The notes beneath the pieces were generated by a model. That model had not been told where the DNA came from. It saw only the letters and a program-made list of their open reading frames with translations, and did not search any database. A DNA stretch of 64,000 nucleotides. Origin: JAZDLX01 sp964538455. Its GTDB lineage: Bacteria; Electryoneota; Electryoneia; Electryoneales; Electryoneaceae. The stretch's first letter is position 1. The number at the start of each line of letters is the position of its first letter. The stretch lies in contig CAZIDZ010000001.1 in NCBI GenBank assembly GCA_964538455.1, positions 1 through 64,000 on the forward strand. The letters are read 5' to 3'. Below, in pieces: positions 26,601 through 33,998 of the stretch. The translations under genes were made by a program, and so were the position numbers.

Positions 26601-26744
26601 GATCGTGCGTTGAATATCGCAAACGTGTACGTGATGCTGGGGGACATCAAGAGCGCCCGCCGGTGGGGAAAGATCGCCCTGGAAAAGGACCCCAATAACC
26701 CACACGCCAAGAGTCTTCTGGAGCAAACGGCAGGTATCGAATAG
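23643..26744 (+). CDS. Membrane-spermidine synthase-TPR fusion protein
   Basis: 1033 residues in three parts. Residues 15-480 hold about a dozen hydrophobic helices in two similar halves (ISGLSALIYQVVWSRLLGL at the start is the signature of fused MFS/spermidine synthase proteins). Residues 490-700 are a spermidine-synthase-like Rossmann domain: SAM-binding VVGFGSGGTTW near 550, the acidic ELVDAV, DDGRHY and DVIAVDSVDP. Residues 830-1033 are tetratricopeptide repeats. Real aminopropyltransferase activity is doubtful in this family, and the ligand is unknown. ATG 23643 lies close behind the assembly gap and has only a weak ribosome site, so the 5' end deserves caution. Confidence 0.85.
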   Translation: MTAEPDMVRPDSRAGTLPLLPVLTLFFISGLSALIYQVVWSRLLGLLFGNTIQAASTVLAAFMAGLALGSWLLGRVADRHPGRLLRVYGLLELGIAVAGLAVLLGLRPLDHLHHILYMKTGGFGLPNVLWRFVLAFGALIVPTSLMGGTLPVLSRWAIRSEGEIGNKIGLLYSINTLGAVIGAFLTGYALVAALGMNLSQGLAVLLNIIVGSVAITVDAVRRKRDSGAVEPPPSEAVEPPGLDSAPRSYAALALTVQGFCAISLEVLWTRALVFYLGNSVYAFSAMLTTFLFGIGAGSLVYARLAKRIRYGWRLLGWMQVGIALTSFLALSEVGWLFFEIAKIWSVFGDTHWANPTGIKFLKSAMIMLPPTLMMGFSFPLAARLYTRSTDTTGSSVGRIYSLNTLAAIFGSLITGFFLIPLIGISATMIALAVVETGAGLLLFIRAGHKPPAWLAAGVAAVLMALGLTGVAQVRFLNPMVERDPALFYREGRDATVRVFEDDQGLRHISINGWPVAGTGTPANMGYPEIQKMLGHIPALIQGGPKSCLVVGFGSGGTTWALSLYHPDTLQVVELVDAVIDAAPYFDATNHGVLNKPFVNVVLDDGRHYVAVNPRKWDVIAVDSVDPKFSGNGNLYSREFFEACKNRLTDNGVLAVWLPYFQLSPDANRMLARTFVSVFPNATLWFTRYATYTLLIGSVNPPRIDYDHLASLLANDAIAADLADLYVSGPADILECFAMDGATLKAYGGTGPLNTYDDPRVEFFKTRWSGPEYKYKNLTDMEALIQPPWIGLEITGLTPARKEELRNRHAVFGHIINALRYFTLQEKQKRHGELVKAYLEDRNHRGVQYLLGVSPLQQGDKKLYAYSLLNLGVSLMNLDRLDESISVLDKSAAEDPDNPVVWGKMTEAEGKAENWAGAIAPARKLRELSPGDPIARFNLGITFFKTDELDSARQELNQALQLRPSFSAVGAWLKLIDLRQDRKMDPVDRALNIANVYVMLGDIKSARRWGKIALEKDPNNPHAKSLLEQTAGIE

Positions 26745-26775
26745 GGGACTGCGGCAGGGTGAGCCAACCAACCTC

Positions 26776-26813
26776 CAGAAACCCGATCCCGACCGTTCGG
26801 GACTGGGTCACCC
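26776..26813. repeat. Constant-flank hairpin repeat, copy 8
   Basis: CAGAAACCCGATCCCGACC, then TTCGGGACTGGGTCACCC. It sits between two convergent genes and carries the TCCCGA module. Confidence 0.7.
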
Positions 26814-26850
26814 GGTCACCTCGCCGTCGAACGAGAGAAAGCCGCCGCTG

Positions 26851-29796
26851 CTATGCGGGCGGTTCGTCCTCGTGCTCGTGATTGAGATCGTTGTGCAACT
26901 GGTTGAGCGCCTTCTCCTTGCACTCGGGGCAAATGCCGTGGGTGAACGTGGCGTCCGAGTGTTTTTCGATCCAGTTTTCCACCTGGTCCCAGTAGCCCTG
27001 GTCGTCACGAACCTTCTTGCAGGAGGCACAGATCGGAACCAGTCCGGAGAGGGTTTTCACTTCTTTCAGGGCTTCCTGCAGCTCACCGATCAACTTCTTC
27101 CGTTCCTCGAGTAGAATGCCTTGATCGCGGTTCAAATTCTCGAGTTCGAGCGTTTTCTCGCCCAGCTCGCGGTTGCTCCGGGCAAGCAGCTTGGTCCGTT
27201 CGCGGACCTGATTTTCAAGGTGATTGCTGTAGCGCTGGATGGTGTTTACGCGCCAGCGGATTCCGCCGGTGACCGAAACGACGATCAACAGGGACACCGC
27301 GAGAAAGAACAGCGGCGTTCTCCAGAACGGGGGCACGATTTCTACCGGGAAGGCCGCCTCGTTGGCCGCCTTGCCGCCCCAGATTTCATTGCTGCGAACC
27401 CTGAAAACATATTTCCCGGGAGGAAGGTTGGTGTACGCGGCGTATCTCCGGTGCCCGGCGTCAATCCACCGCTGATCGTACCCGTCCAGCCTGTACTGGT
27501 AGAGGTTGCGGTAGGGGTCGACGAAATTGAGCGCCGCAAACTCGAGTGACAGGTCGTTGTGATCGAAGGGAAGGCGAACGTTTTTCAGTGCCCACGGTTC
27601 GCGCTGGTTCGGGAGCGAACGGTTCATCACCAGAAGACGTGTGAGCACGACCGGGTGGCCGTGCTCATCCGGCTTGATGATATCCGGCTGGAACCAGGTG
27701 AGGCCGCCGATGCCACCGAAGAAAAGGGTTCCGTTCCGATCCTTGCAGAACGCCCCCTGGTTGAATTCGTTCGCTTGGAGGCCATCCTCCTCGGTGTAGT
27801 TCACCACAGCGTTGGTTTCAGGATCGAACCGGCAGAGGCCCTTATTCGTGCTCAGCCAGAGCGCTCCGGAGCCATCCTCGAGGATGCCGTACACCATGTC
27901 GTCCGAGAGCCCCTGTTCAAGACCATAATGAATGAACGATCCGGTTTTCGGATTCATCCGGTTGAGTCCACCGCTGCGCGTGCCCACCCAGAACCGCTCC
28001 GCGCTGTCTTCGAAAACGCAGAGCACGACATTGTGCGAGAGGCTGGAGCTGTCGCCCACGCGATTCGCCCAGGTCCGGACTTCTCCCGATTCAGGATCAA
28101 GCAGATGCAGCCCGTCGTTGCTCCCATACCAGATTCTTTCCGCGCTGTCCTCGAAAATGCAGCGGGTTGTCGTGCTAGGAGGAATATCCGTTCCGGCGCT
28201 GGTGCGGAGATAGCGATGAAACGTGTCGGTGGCCTCGTCGTACCGGCTGACGCCGCCGCCCAGGGTCGCCAGCCAGATCCTTCCCAGATGGTCTTCGAAA
28301 ATGTCGGCGACGTAGTTGTTGTTGAGCCCGGTCGAGTCCTGCGCGGTCCAGCTCCAGATCTTCATCGCGCCTGTTGCCGGGTTGAACCTGCCGAGCCCTT
28401 CGCCGAAGGTTCCCATCCACACCCGGTTCTTGCTGTCCACCAGCAGCGACCAGACGCGTTTCCCCGGTGGAGCCGGCAGCTTGCAGCGGGCGGAGGAGTT
28501 GACAAGCCGATGGTCTTCCTGCTCGAAACGGGCGACTCCCCCACCATCCGTGCCCACCCAGATTCCGCCGGAACGGTCCGACGCAATCGCCATCACGTGG
28601 TTGTTGGGCAGGCTTACCGGTCCGGTCCGGTCCACGCTCAGGCTGTGAAACGGAAACCGGTTGTCGTCAAACGCCGAAAGTCCGTTCCCGAAGGTGCCGA
28701 ACCACAAGGTGCCGTCGCGATCTTCCGTGATGCTGTGCACTTCGTCGAAGGCGAGACTCCCCCTATCCGTCGGGTTGTGGCGCAGCACGGTGAAGCCGGT
28801 GCGACCGGGTTCCTGGACGGAGAGGCCGTCGTTGGTGGCAACCCACAGACGCCCCCGGCGGTCGCGGTGAATGTCCCAGACACGATTGCTTGAGAGGCGT
28901 CGCGGATTGCTGCCGTCGTGGAGAAACTCCTTCCACTTGCCGCTCTCCGGGGAGTAACGGAAAAGCCCCTGCCGTTCCGTGGCAATCCAGATGCTGCCGT
29001 CGGTGTCGCGGAACAGGCGGCGGATCGCCGCCCGGCCTGGAGACCACTGCTTCGTCGGAAGCGGGAAAAACTCCAGATGCCCGTCTTCCTCTCCGTCATA
29101 GTGGTAAAGCCCGGCGTAGGTTCCGAGCCAGTACCCTCCGGCGGGATCTTCCAGAATGTCAGCAACCAGGCCGATCCCCGCGGCGGTCACTGAATCCTTC
29201 AGCACAAAGGAGACGGGACGAAACACGTCCTGGCCGCGGTCGTAGCGCGCGAGGCCGTTCCGTGTGCCCGCCAGCACAGTGCTGTCCGAGGAGATGCAGA
29301 TGGAGAGTACGAAGTCGGCCGGGAGGCTCAAGCGTGGTTTTTCAACATCGTGGCGGTATGTGTGGAATCGACCGGTTGGCGGGTCGAGCCGGTTGACTCC
29401 GCCGCCGTTGGTTCCCACCCAGAGCTCGCCGTCCGCCGCCTCCGCCAGCGCACGGATCGAGTTGTCCGAGATCGAGGTGGAGTCGTCCGGATCGTACCGG
29501 TACCGTCTGAACCCATAGCCGTCATAGCGGTCGAGCCCGCCTTGGGTTCCGATCCAGAGAAAGCCTCGCGAATCCTGCAGAACAGCGCGGACGGTGCTCT
29601 GCGAAAGCCCCTCGCGGATGGAGAGCTGAAAAAAACGGTATTCGGGATCGGGAGCGGACTCGGCGGGGGAAAGGGCGGGGAGCAGAAGGAGGGCAAGCGA
29701 AGCCAAAACAGCAACGAAGCGCGAAATCACACTCGAACCCCTGACCCGTACGGTCGTCTTTCGTTTGTTCAGCGTCACCCGGAATGGTCGATCCAC
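26851..29796 (-). CDS. Propeller/Y_Y_Y sensor-like protein without kinase, C-terminal CxxC module
   Basis: 981 residues from a GTG at 29796 with GGAGGAGGGGG upstream. Signal sequence at about 22-46; then two-component regulator propeller blades (repeats such as DSRGFLWIGTQGGLDRYD and DGELWVGTNGGGVNRLD) to about 750; a Y_Y_Y domain; one membrane helix near 850-872; a coiled coil near 880-915. The periplasmic half is that of hybrid sensor kinases, yet no dimerisation/HATPase or receiver domain follows. Instead it ends with CASCKKVRDDQGYW near 921 and CPEC near 955, a tail I recall at the C terminus of many PAS/response-regulator proteins and probably zinc-binding. Signal output is therefore unknown. 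It may have lost its kinase or act through protein contact. Confidence 0.88.
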   Translation of the reverse strand: MDRPFRVTLNKRKTTVRVRGSSVISRFVAVLASLALLLLPALSPAESAPDPEYRFFQLSIREGLSQSTVRAVLQDSRGFLWIGTQGGLDRYDGYGFRRYRYDPDDSTSISDNSIRALAEAADGELWVGTNGGGVNRLDPPTGRFHTYRHDVEKPRLSLPADFVLSICISSDSTVLAGTRNGLARYDRGQDVFRPVSFVLKDSVTAAGIGLVADILEDPAGGYWLGTYAGLYHYDGEEDGHLEFFPLPTKQWSPGRAAIRRLFRDTDGSIWIATERQGLFRYSPESGKWKEFLHDGSNPRRLSSNRVWDIHRDRRGRLWVATNDGLSVQEPGRTGFTVLRHNPTDRGSLAFDEVHSITEDRDGTLWFGTFGNGLSAFDDNRFPFHSLSVDRTGPVSLPNNHVMAIASDRSGGIWVGTDGGGVARFEQEDHRLVNSSARCKLPAPPGKRVWSLLVDSKNRVWMGTFGEGLGRFNPATGAMKIWSWTAQDSTGLNNNYVADIFEDHLGRIWLATLGGGVSRYDEATDTFHRYLRTSAGTDIPPSTTTRCIFEDSAERIWYGSNDGLHLLDPESGEVRTWANRVGDSSSLSHNVVLCVFEDSAERFWVGTRSGGLNRMNPKTGSFIHYGLEQGLSDDMVYGILEDGSGALWLSTNKGLCRFDPETNAVVNYTEEDGLQANEFNQGAFCKDRNGTLFFGGIGGLTWFQPDIIKPDEHGHPVVLTRLLVMNRSLPNQREPWALKNVRLPFDHNDLSLEFAALNFVDPYRNLYQYRLDGYDQRWIDAGHRRYAAYTNLPPGKYVFRVRSNEIWGGKAANEAAFPVEIVPPFWRTPLFFLAVSLLIVVSVTGGIRWRVNTIQRYSNHLENQVRERTKLLARSNRELGEKTLELENLNRDQGILLEERKKLIGELQEALKEVKTLSGLVPICASCKKVRDDQGYWDQVENWIEKHSDATFTHGICPECKEKALNQLHNDLNHEHEDEPPA

Positions 29797-30104
29797 GCAG
29801 CCCCCTCCTCCTATAGGAATGTAGCAGATTCAACGCTGTTTCGGGAATCGAGACTCCCCCCGTTGCGGATTTTGATTTCTCTGCGAGTCCGCAGGAAAAG
29901 TCCTCGTAAGGTCTTGGAATCCTTTTTATTGCATCTCATTTACGGCGGCGGCTTCGGCTCCTCCGGATTTGCCGAAAAATAGCTTGAAGCGTACATTCCA
30001 ACGCCCTCCCGGACGGTCGAAGTCGGCCGGGAAGGACGGTAAATCAGGTACGCACTGCGCATGGGCAGTCTCCGGTAAATCCCGGGGCGAAAGAGGGGCA
30101 TTTC
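29797..30104. other. Divergent intergenic region
   Basis: 308 bases between divergent genes, so promoters for both should lie here. Visible structure is limited to an inverted repeat TGCGGA (29864-29869) / TCCGCA (29888-29893) and a T-rich stretch near 29930. No promoter could be assigned with confidence. Confidence 0.4.
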
Positions 30105-31259
30105 ATGGATTTCCGCTTGTCCGAAGAGCAGGAGATGGTGCGCCAGACGGCGCGGGAATTTGCCGAAAAGGAACTGCGTCCGGGAGTGGCCGAGCGGGAC
30201 GAAAAAGGCGAATTCCCCCGCGAGCAGGTTAAGAAGCTCGCCGAATTGGGTTTCATGGGAATGGCAGTGAGCGAACAGTGGGGCGGAGCCGGTTTCGACA
30301 CTGTGACCTATGTCGCCGCTCTCGAAGAGCTCGCCCGGGTGGACCCCTCCACGGAGATCATCTGCAGCGTCAACAACTCTCTCGTCTGCCACCCGCTGGA
30401 GACCTTTGGCAGCGAGTATATCAAGGACACTTTCCTGCGCAAGCTCGCAACGGGGGAGTGGCTCGGCGCATTCTGTATGACCGAACCGGGCAGCGGCTCC
30501 GACGCGGGAGCGATGAAAACCCGTGCGGTGAAGGACGGGAACGACTGGGTGATCAACGGCTCGAAGAGTTTCATCACAAACGGGAGCACGGCGGACGCCT
30601 ACCTGTTGGTGTGCGTGACCGATCCGGACGCCAATTCAAAAGGCACCAGCAGCTTCCTTGTCCCCCGTGAGACCAAAGGAGTGACGGTCGGCAAACATGA
30701 GAACAAGATGGGGATTCGCGCCACCGATACGACCAGCCTGATCCTCGAGGACGTGCGTATCCCCGGCGAGAACCTCGTTGGCAAGGCGGGTGACGGATTC
30801 ATGCAGATGCTGACCGCGCTGGACAGCGGCCGGCTCGGGGTTGCGGCCCAGGGAGTCGGTATCGCCCAGGGCGCGCTCGAAGCCTCCCTGCAATACAGCC
30901 AGCAGCGGGAGCAGTTCGGCCGGCCGATCGCCAGCTTTCAGGCGATCCGGAACAAGGTGGCCGACATGGCGACGCGGATTCACGCAGCCCGCATGATACT
31001 TTACCACGCCGCCTGGAAGAAAGACCAGGGGGATCGCTACAGCAAAGAAGCCGCGATGGCAAAGGTGTACTGTTCGGAAACAGCGACCCAGTGCTCGCTG
31101 GAAGCCGTGCAGATTCACGGCGGCTACGGCTATACGAAAGACTACCCGGTGGAGCGTATGCTGCGCGACGCGAAGGTCACCGAGATTTACGAAGGCACCA
31201 ACGAAGTGCAGCGGATTGTAATTGCGCGCAGTCTGTACGACGATTCCAGGATCGGCTAG
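30105..31259 (+). CDS. Acyl-CoA dehydrogenase (short/medium chain type), second copy
   Basis: 384 residues. GAGGGG precedes the ATG by eight bases. Motifs GAFCMTEPGSGSDAG near residue 122 and GGYGYTKDYPVERMLRDAK with YEGTNEVQR, whose Glu is the catalytic base. Same reaction class as the gene at 10749-11906 but clearly diverged from it. The exact YEGT motif is typical of butyryl-CoA dehydrogenases. Next on the same strand, 118 bases away, is a branched-chain aminotransferase, which would fit an isovaleryl- or isobutyryl-CoA step in branched-chain amino acid breakdown; this is inference from position. Confidence 0.94.
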   Translation: MDFRLSEEQEMVRQTAREFAEKELRPGVAERDEKGEFPREQVKKLAELGFMGMAVSEQWGGAGFDTVTYVAALEELARVDPSTEIICSVNNSLVCHPLETFGSEYIKDTFLRKLATGEWLGAFCMTEPGSGSDAGAMKTRAVKDGNDWVINGSKSFITNGSTADAYLLVCVTDPDANSKGTSSFLVPRETKGVTVGKHENKMGIRATDTTSLILEDVRIPGENLVGKAGDGFMQMLTALDSGRLGVAAQGVGIAQGALEASLQYSQQREQFGRPIASFQAIRNKVADMATRIHAARMILYHAAWKKDQGDRYSKEAAMAKVYCSETATQCSLEAVQIHGGYGYTKDYPVERMLRDAKVTEIYEGTNEVQRIVIARSLYDDSRIG

Positions 31260-31377
31260 CGGCGATTTGCCCGCAGCCCGGAGCGGATGTGTAGATTCAC
31301 GACTCCGGAGCAGGAACGATGCCGCCGGGATAACCGATTTCCATCGAGTCAAGCGACCTCGAAAGGGAGACGACATC

Positions 31378-32388
31378 ATGGGATTTGACGGAAGCGGCAA
31401 GATCTGGATGAACGGCAAGCTGGTGGACTGGAAGGACGCGACGATCCACGTCGGCGCCCATGTAGTCCACTACGGCACCTCAGTGTTCGAAGGCATCCGG
31501 ATGTACCACCGCGAGGAGACGGATGGCAAGAGTGTGGTTTTCCGGCTTCGAGAACACATTGAACGGCTTTACAATTCGGCGAAGATCTACCGGATGACAC
31601 CGGACGAACGTTTGCTTGAGGGACGCAAGAAGGACGGCGACGACAAGCGTTTGCAGTTCACGGTGGACCAGTTGATCGAAGCCAGCATCGAAACGCTGAA
31701 AGCGAACGGCGACAAGGAGGCCTACATCCGGCCTGTTGTCTACCGTGGCTACCACAGCCTCGGCGTGGATCCCCGGCCATGCCCCGTGGATGCGATTATC
31801 ATGACATGGCACTGGGGCAAGTACCTAGGCCCGGAAGCGCTGGAGAAGGGAGTGGACGTCTGCGTGTCCTCCTGGAACCGGATCGCCCCGAACACCCTTC
31901 CGGCCCTGGCCAAATCCGGCGCCAACTACATGAACAGCCAACTGATCAAGCTGGAAGCGATCAAAAACGGCTACGTGGAGGGGATCGCGCTGGACACCAG
32001 CGGGTACGTTTCCGAGGGTTCCGGCGAAAACCTTTATGTGGTTTTCCACGGGCGCGGCAAGAACGGCGGCGACCTGATCTACACACCGCCGCTTGGCAAC
32101 AGCGTGCTTCCGGGAATCACCCGCGACGCTCTGATTACCCTGTCGCGGGAGCTGGGATTCACAATCGCGGAGCACATGGTGCCGCGTGAAATGCTGTACC
32201 TCGCAGATGAGGTTTTCTTCAGCGGCACCGCCAGCGAAGTGACCCCGATCCGATCCATCGATCAGATTCAAATCGGCGAAGGCCACCGCGGTTCGGTCGC
32301 CACCGCGCTGCAGGAGGCTTTTTTCGGAATCATCAACGGCGCCACAGAGGATCGCCACGGGTGGCTTACCTTCGTGGATATGGGGTAA
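31378..32388 (+). CDS. ilvE: Branched-chain amino acid aminotransferase
   Basis: 336 residues from ATG 31378 with GGGAG nine bases upstream. Class IV aminotransferase motifs: HVVHYGTSVFEGIR near residue 30, the PLP-binding Lys in ALAKSGANYMNSQL, GYVSEGSGENLYVV and the late FFSGTASEVTPIRSID. It transfers the amino group between Leu/Ile/Val and 2-oxoglutarate with PLP. Length is at the high end (usual 300-310) because of a short insert near 80-95. A terminator separates it from nusB. Confidence 0.94.
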   Translation: MGFDGSGKIWMNGKLVDWKDATIHVGAHVVHYGTSVFEGIRMYHREETDGKSVVFRLREHIERLYNSAKIYRMTPDERLLEGRKKDGDDKRLQFTVDQLIEASIETLKANGDKEAYIRPVVYRGYHSLGVDPRPCPVDAIIMTWHWGKYLGPEALEKGVDVCVSSWNRIAPNTLPALAKSGANYMNSQLIKLEAIKNGYVEGIALDTSGYVSEGSGENLYVVFHGRGKNGGDLIYTPPLGNSVLPGITRDALITLSRELGFTIAEHMVPREMLYLADEVFFSGTASEVTPIRSIDQIQIGEGHRGSVATALQEAFFGIINGATEDRHGWLTFVDMG

Positions 32389-32404
32389 CGCGGGATAATT
32401 CTCT

Positions 32405-32437
32405 GCGGCTCCTTTCCTTCAGGAGGCGCCGCCTTTT
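32405..32437 (+). terminator. Rho-independent terminator between ilvE and nusB
   Basis: GCGGCTCCT (32405-32413) pairs with AGGA and GCCGC across TTCCTTC with a small bulge, followed by CTTTTT. It could also act as an attenuator for nusB. Confidence 0.6.
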
Positions 32438-32454
32438 TGACACAGGGAGCAGGG

Positions 32455-33027
32455 ATGGAAATTCGGGGCGCCACCAGCCGTCACGAGGCACGCCAGATCG
32501 CCCTGCAGGTTTTGTACGCCGCGGAGCTGACCGGCGACGATCCCTCCTCCCTGTTCACCTCTCTCGTCAAAGGGGGCGAAAAGCGGCACTGCGCATTTGC
32601 CCAGCGCCTCGTTTCCCTCAGCCACCGCCACAAGATCAAGATGGACGAGATGATTGCGGAAAAGTCGCACCGCTGGGATATCGAGCGAATGGCTCTGCTC
32701 GACCACCTGATCCTGCGTGTCGCGCTCTGCGAGTTGTTCTACGTTGAGGATGTCCCGCCCAAAGTGACGATCAACGAGGCGATCGAGATTGCCAAGATGT
32801 TCAGCACCGATCAGTCTGGACGCTTCATCAACGGTCTGCTCGACGCGATGTATGAGGAGAACGAGCAACACGTCCGCACGGCAAAAAAAGTGTCCGCACG
32901 CGAGGGCGATGTAAACGAAACTCCCACCGAACCGCCCAAGGAGCGAAAGCGGGACAAAAGTGATTCTCCCGGCTCGACCGGCACTCAGGAAAACTCCAGC
33001 CGCCCGGGGGAAAACGGGGAGAACTGA
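32455..33027 (+). CDS. nusB: Transcription antitermination factor NusB
   Basis: 190 residues from ATG 32455 with GGAG six bases upstream. The NusB core covers residues 8-140: SRHEARQIALQVLYAAEL, then RWDIERMALLDHLILRVALCEL and PPKVTINEAIEIAKMFSTDQSGRFINGLLD. It binds boxA RNA with S10 for rRNA antitermination. The last 50 residues are a low-complexity charged tail (Lys, Glu, Pro, Ser, Gly) absent from most NusB proteins. It is followed two bases on by a phosphoesterase gene with GTG start, so translation is probably coupled. Confidence 0.94.
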   Translation: MEIRGATSRHEARQIALQVLYAAELTGDDPSSLFTSLVKGGEKRHCAFAQRLVSLSHRHKIKMDEMIAEKSHRWDIERMALLDHLILRVALCELFYVEDVPPKVTINEAIEIAKMFSTDQSGRFINGLLDAMYEENEQHVRTAKKVSAREGDVNETPTEPPKERKRDKSDSPGSTGTQENSSRPGENGEN

Positions 33028-33029
33028 CC

Positions 33030-33704
33030 GTGCGCCGCGCCGTCATCTCCGACGTTCACGGCAACCTGCACGCGCTCAAGGCCGTCCTCGACTCCGTCGA
33101 CCGCTACTCCCCCGACCAGATCGTCAGCCTCGGCGACACCGTGGGCTACGGCGCTCACCCCTCAGAATGCATCGCCCTCGTTCGACAGCGTTGCGGCATC
33201 GTACTCGCGGGAAATCACGACTGGGGCGTCTGCGGCCGGCAATCCCTCGTCTGGTTCAATCCCTACGCCCGCGAGGCCGCTCTCTGGACGCGCGAAAAAC
33301 TCGACCCCACGGAAATTCAATGGCTAGACAGCTTGCCCCTGGCCCACCGGGACGGCGAACTGCTGTTCGTGCACGCCTCGCCGCTGGAACCCGAAAACTG
33401 GGAATACATCGACAGTTTGATGTCCGCGGAGCGGGCGCTGGAGAGTGTGGACGCCCGCATCGTCTTCATCGGGCACAGCCACTGCGCCGAGATTTACCGC
33501 GTGAACGAACAGATGCTTGTGAACGTCGGTTCCGTTGGACAGCCGCGGGACGGAGACCCTCGCGCGCGGTGGTGCCTCGTGGACGACAAGACGATGCGGC
33601 CGGAACTGATCGCCGTAGACTATGATATCCGGGGGGCGATGGAGGCGATCCACGCGGCGGGGTTGCCGGAAATGCTGGCGGAGAGGCTGGAAGCGGGGTG
33701 GTAA
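33030..33704 (+). CDS. Calcineurin-like metallophosphoesterase (YfcE/DUF2436-like)
   Basis: 224 residues from a GTG two bases after the nusB stop. Metal motifs in order: SDVHGNLHAL near residue 7, GDTVGYG near 35, AGNHDWG near 60, FVHAS near 110 and GHSHCAEIY near 143. This is the compact bacterial phosphodiesterase type with two metal ions. Physiological substrate unknown; phosphodiester or phosphoprotein hydrolysis possible. Coupled to nusB by spacing. Confidence 0.92.
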   Translation: MRRAVISDVHGNLHALKAVLDSVDRYSPDQIVSLGDTVGYGAHPSECIALVRQRCGIVLAGNHDWGVCGRQSLVWFNPYAREAALWTREKLDPTEIQWLDSLPLAHRDGELLFVHASPLEPENWEYIDSLMSAERALESVDARIVFIGHSHCAEIYRVNEQMLVNVGSVGQPRDGDPRARWCLVDDKTMRPELIAVDYDIRGAMEAIHAAGLPEMLAERLEAGW

Positions 33705-33750
33705 AGGGAGAGGCACTTCTCGTTATTGATGAAGCGACGCTGGATTCGAT

Positions 33751-33785
33751 GTGAAACCCGATCCTGAACGGTAAGGATTGGGCCA
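33751..33785. repeat. Constant-flank hairpin repeat, copy 9 (degenerate)
   Basis: GTGAAACCCGATCCTGAACG then GTAAGGATTGGGCCA. Weaker pairing (ATCCT/AGGAT). Confidence 0.6.
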
Positions 33786-33799
33786 AGGACTCCCTTGTT

Positions 33800-33825
33800 G
33801 TCATCCCCGCGAAGGCGGGGATCCA
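33800..33825 (-). repeat. Short palindrome GTCATCCCCGCGAAGGCGGGGAT
   Basis: Inverted copy of the element at 4572-4598; CCCCGC and GCGGGG pair. Confidence 0.6.
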
Positions 33826-33832
33826 TTTTTCA

Positions 33833-33890
33833 ACCACGAATTAGAGTAAACTCTGTTTGCCCACTGAAGCTATGCAAACAGGGGCACTCT
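33833..33890. repeat. Constant-flank hairpin repeat, CTGTTTG variant (copy 10)
   Basis: CACGAATTAGAGTAAACTC, TGTTTGC, a longer loop, GCAAACA, GGGGCACTC. Shares leader and stem with 4505-4553. Confidence 0.7.
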
Positions 33891-33906
33891 TCGAAAAACA
33901 AGAGTT

Positions 33907-33957
33907 TAGGAGAAACCCGGCCAACCCCGACGCGTCGGGGCTGGCCGGGCCACCCTG
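33907..33957. repeat. Constant-flank hairpin repeat, copy 11
   Basis: TAGGAGAAACCCGGCCA, inner CCCCGA-cgcg-TCGGGG, CTGGCCGGGCCACCC. Almost fully paired. Confidence 0.75.
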
Positions 33958-33998
33958 ACGAAGAAATTAAATAGCGCTTGTCCCCTTTTTAATTTTCG

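Noticed and set aside
27559..28893. Plus-strand open frame of 444 codons opposite the propeller gene
   Set aside because: Antisense shadow of a high-GC coding repeat; the propeller frame has clear domains.
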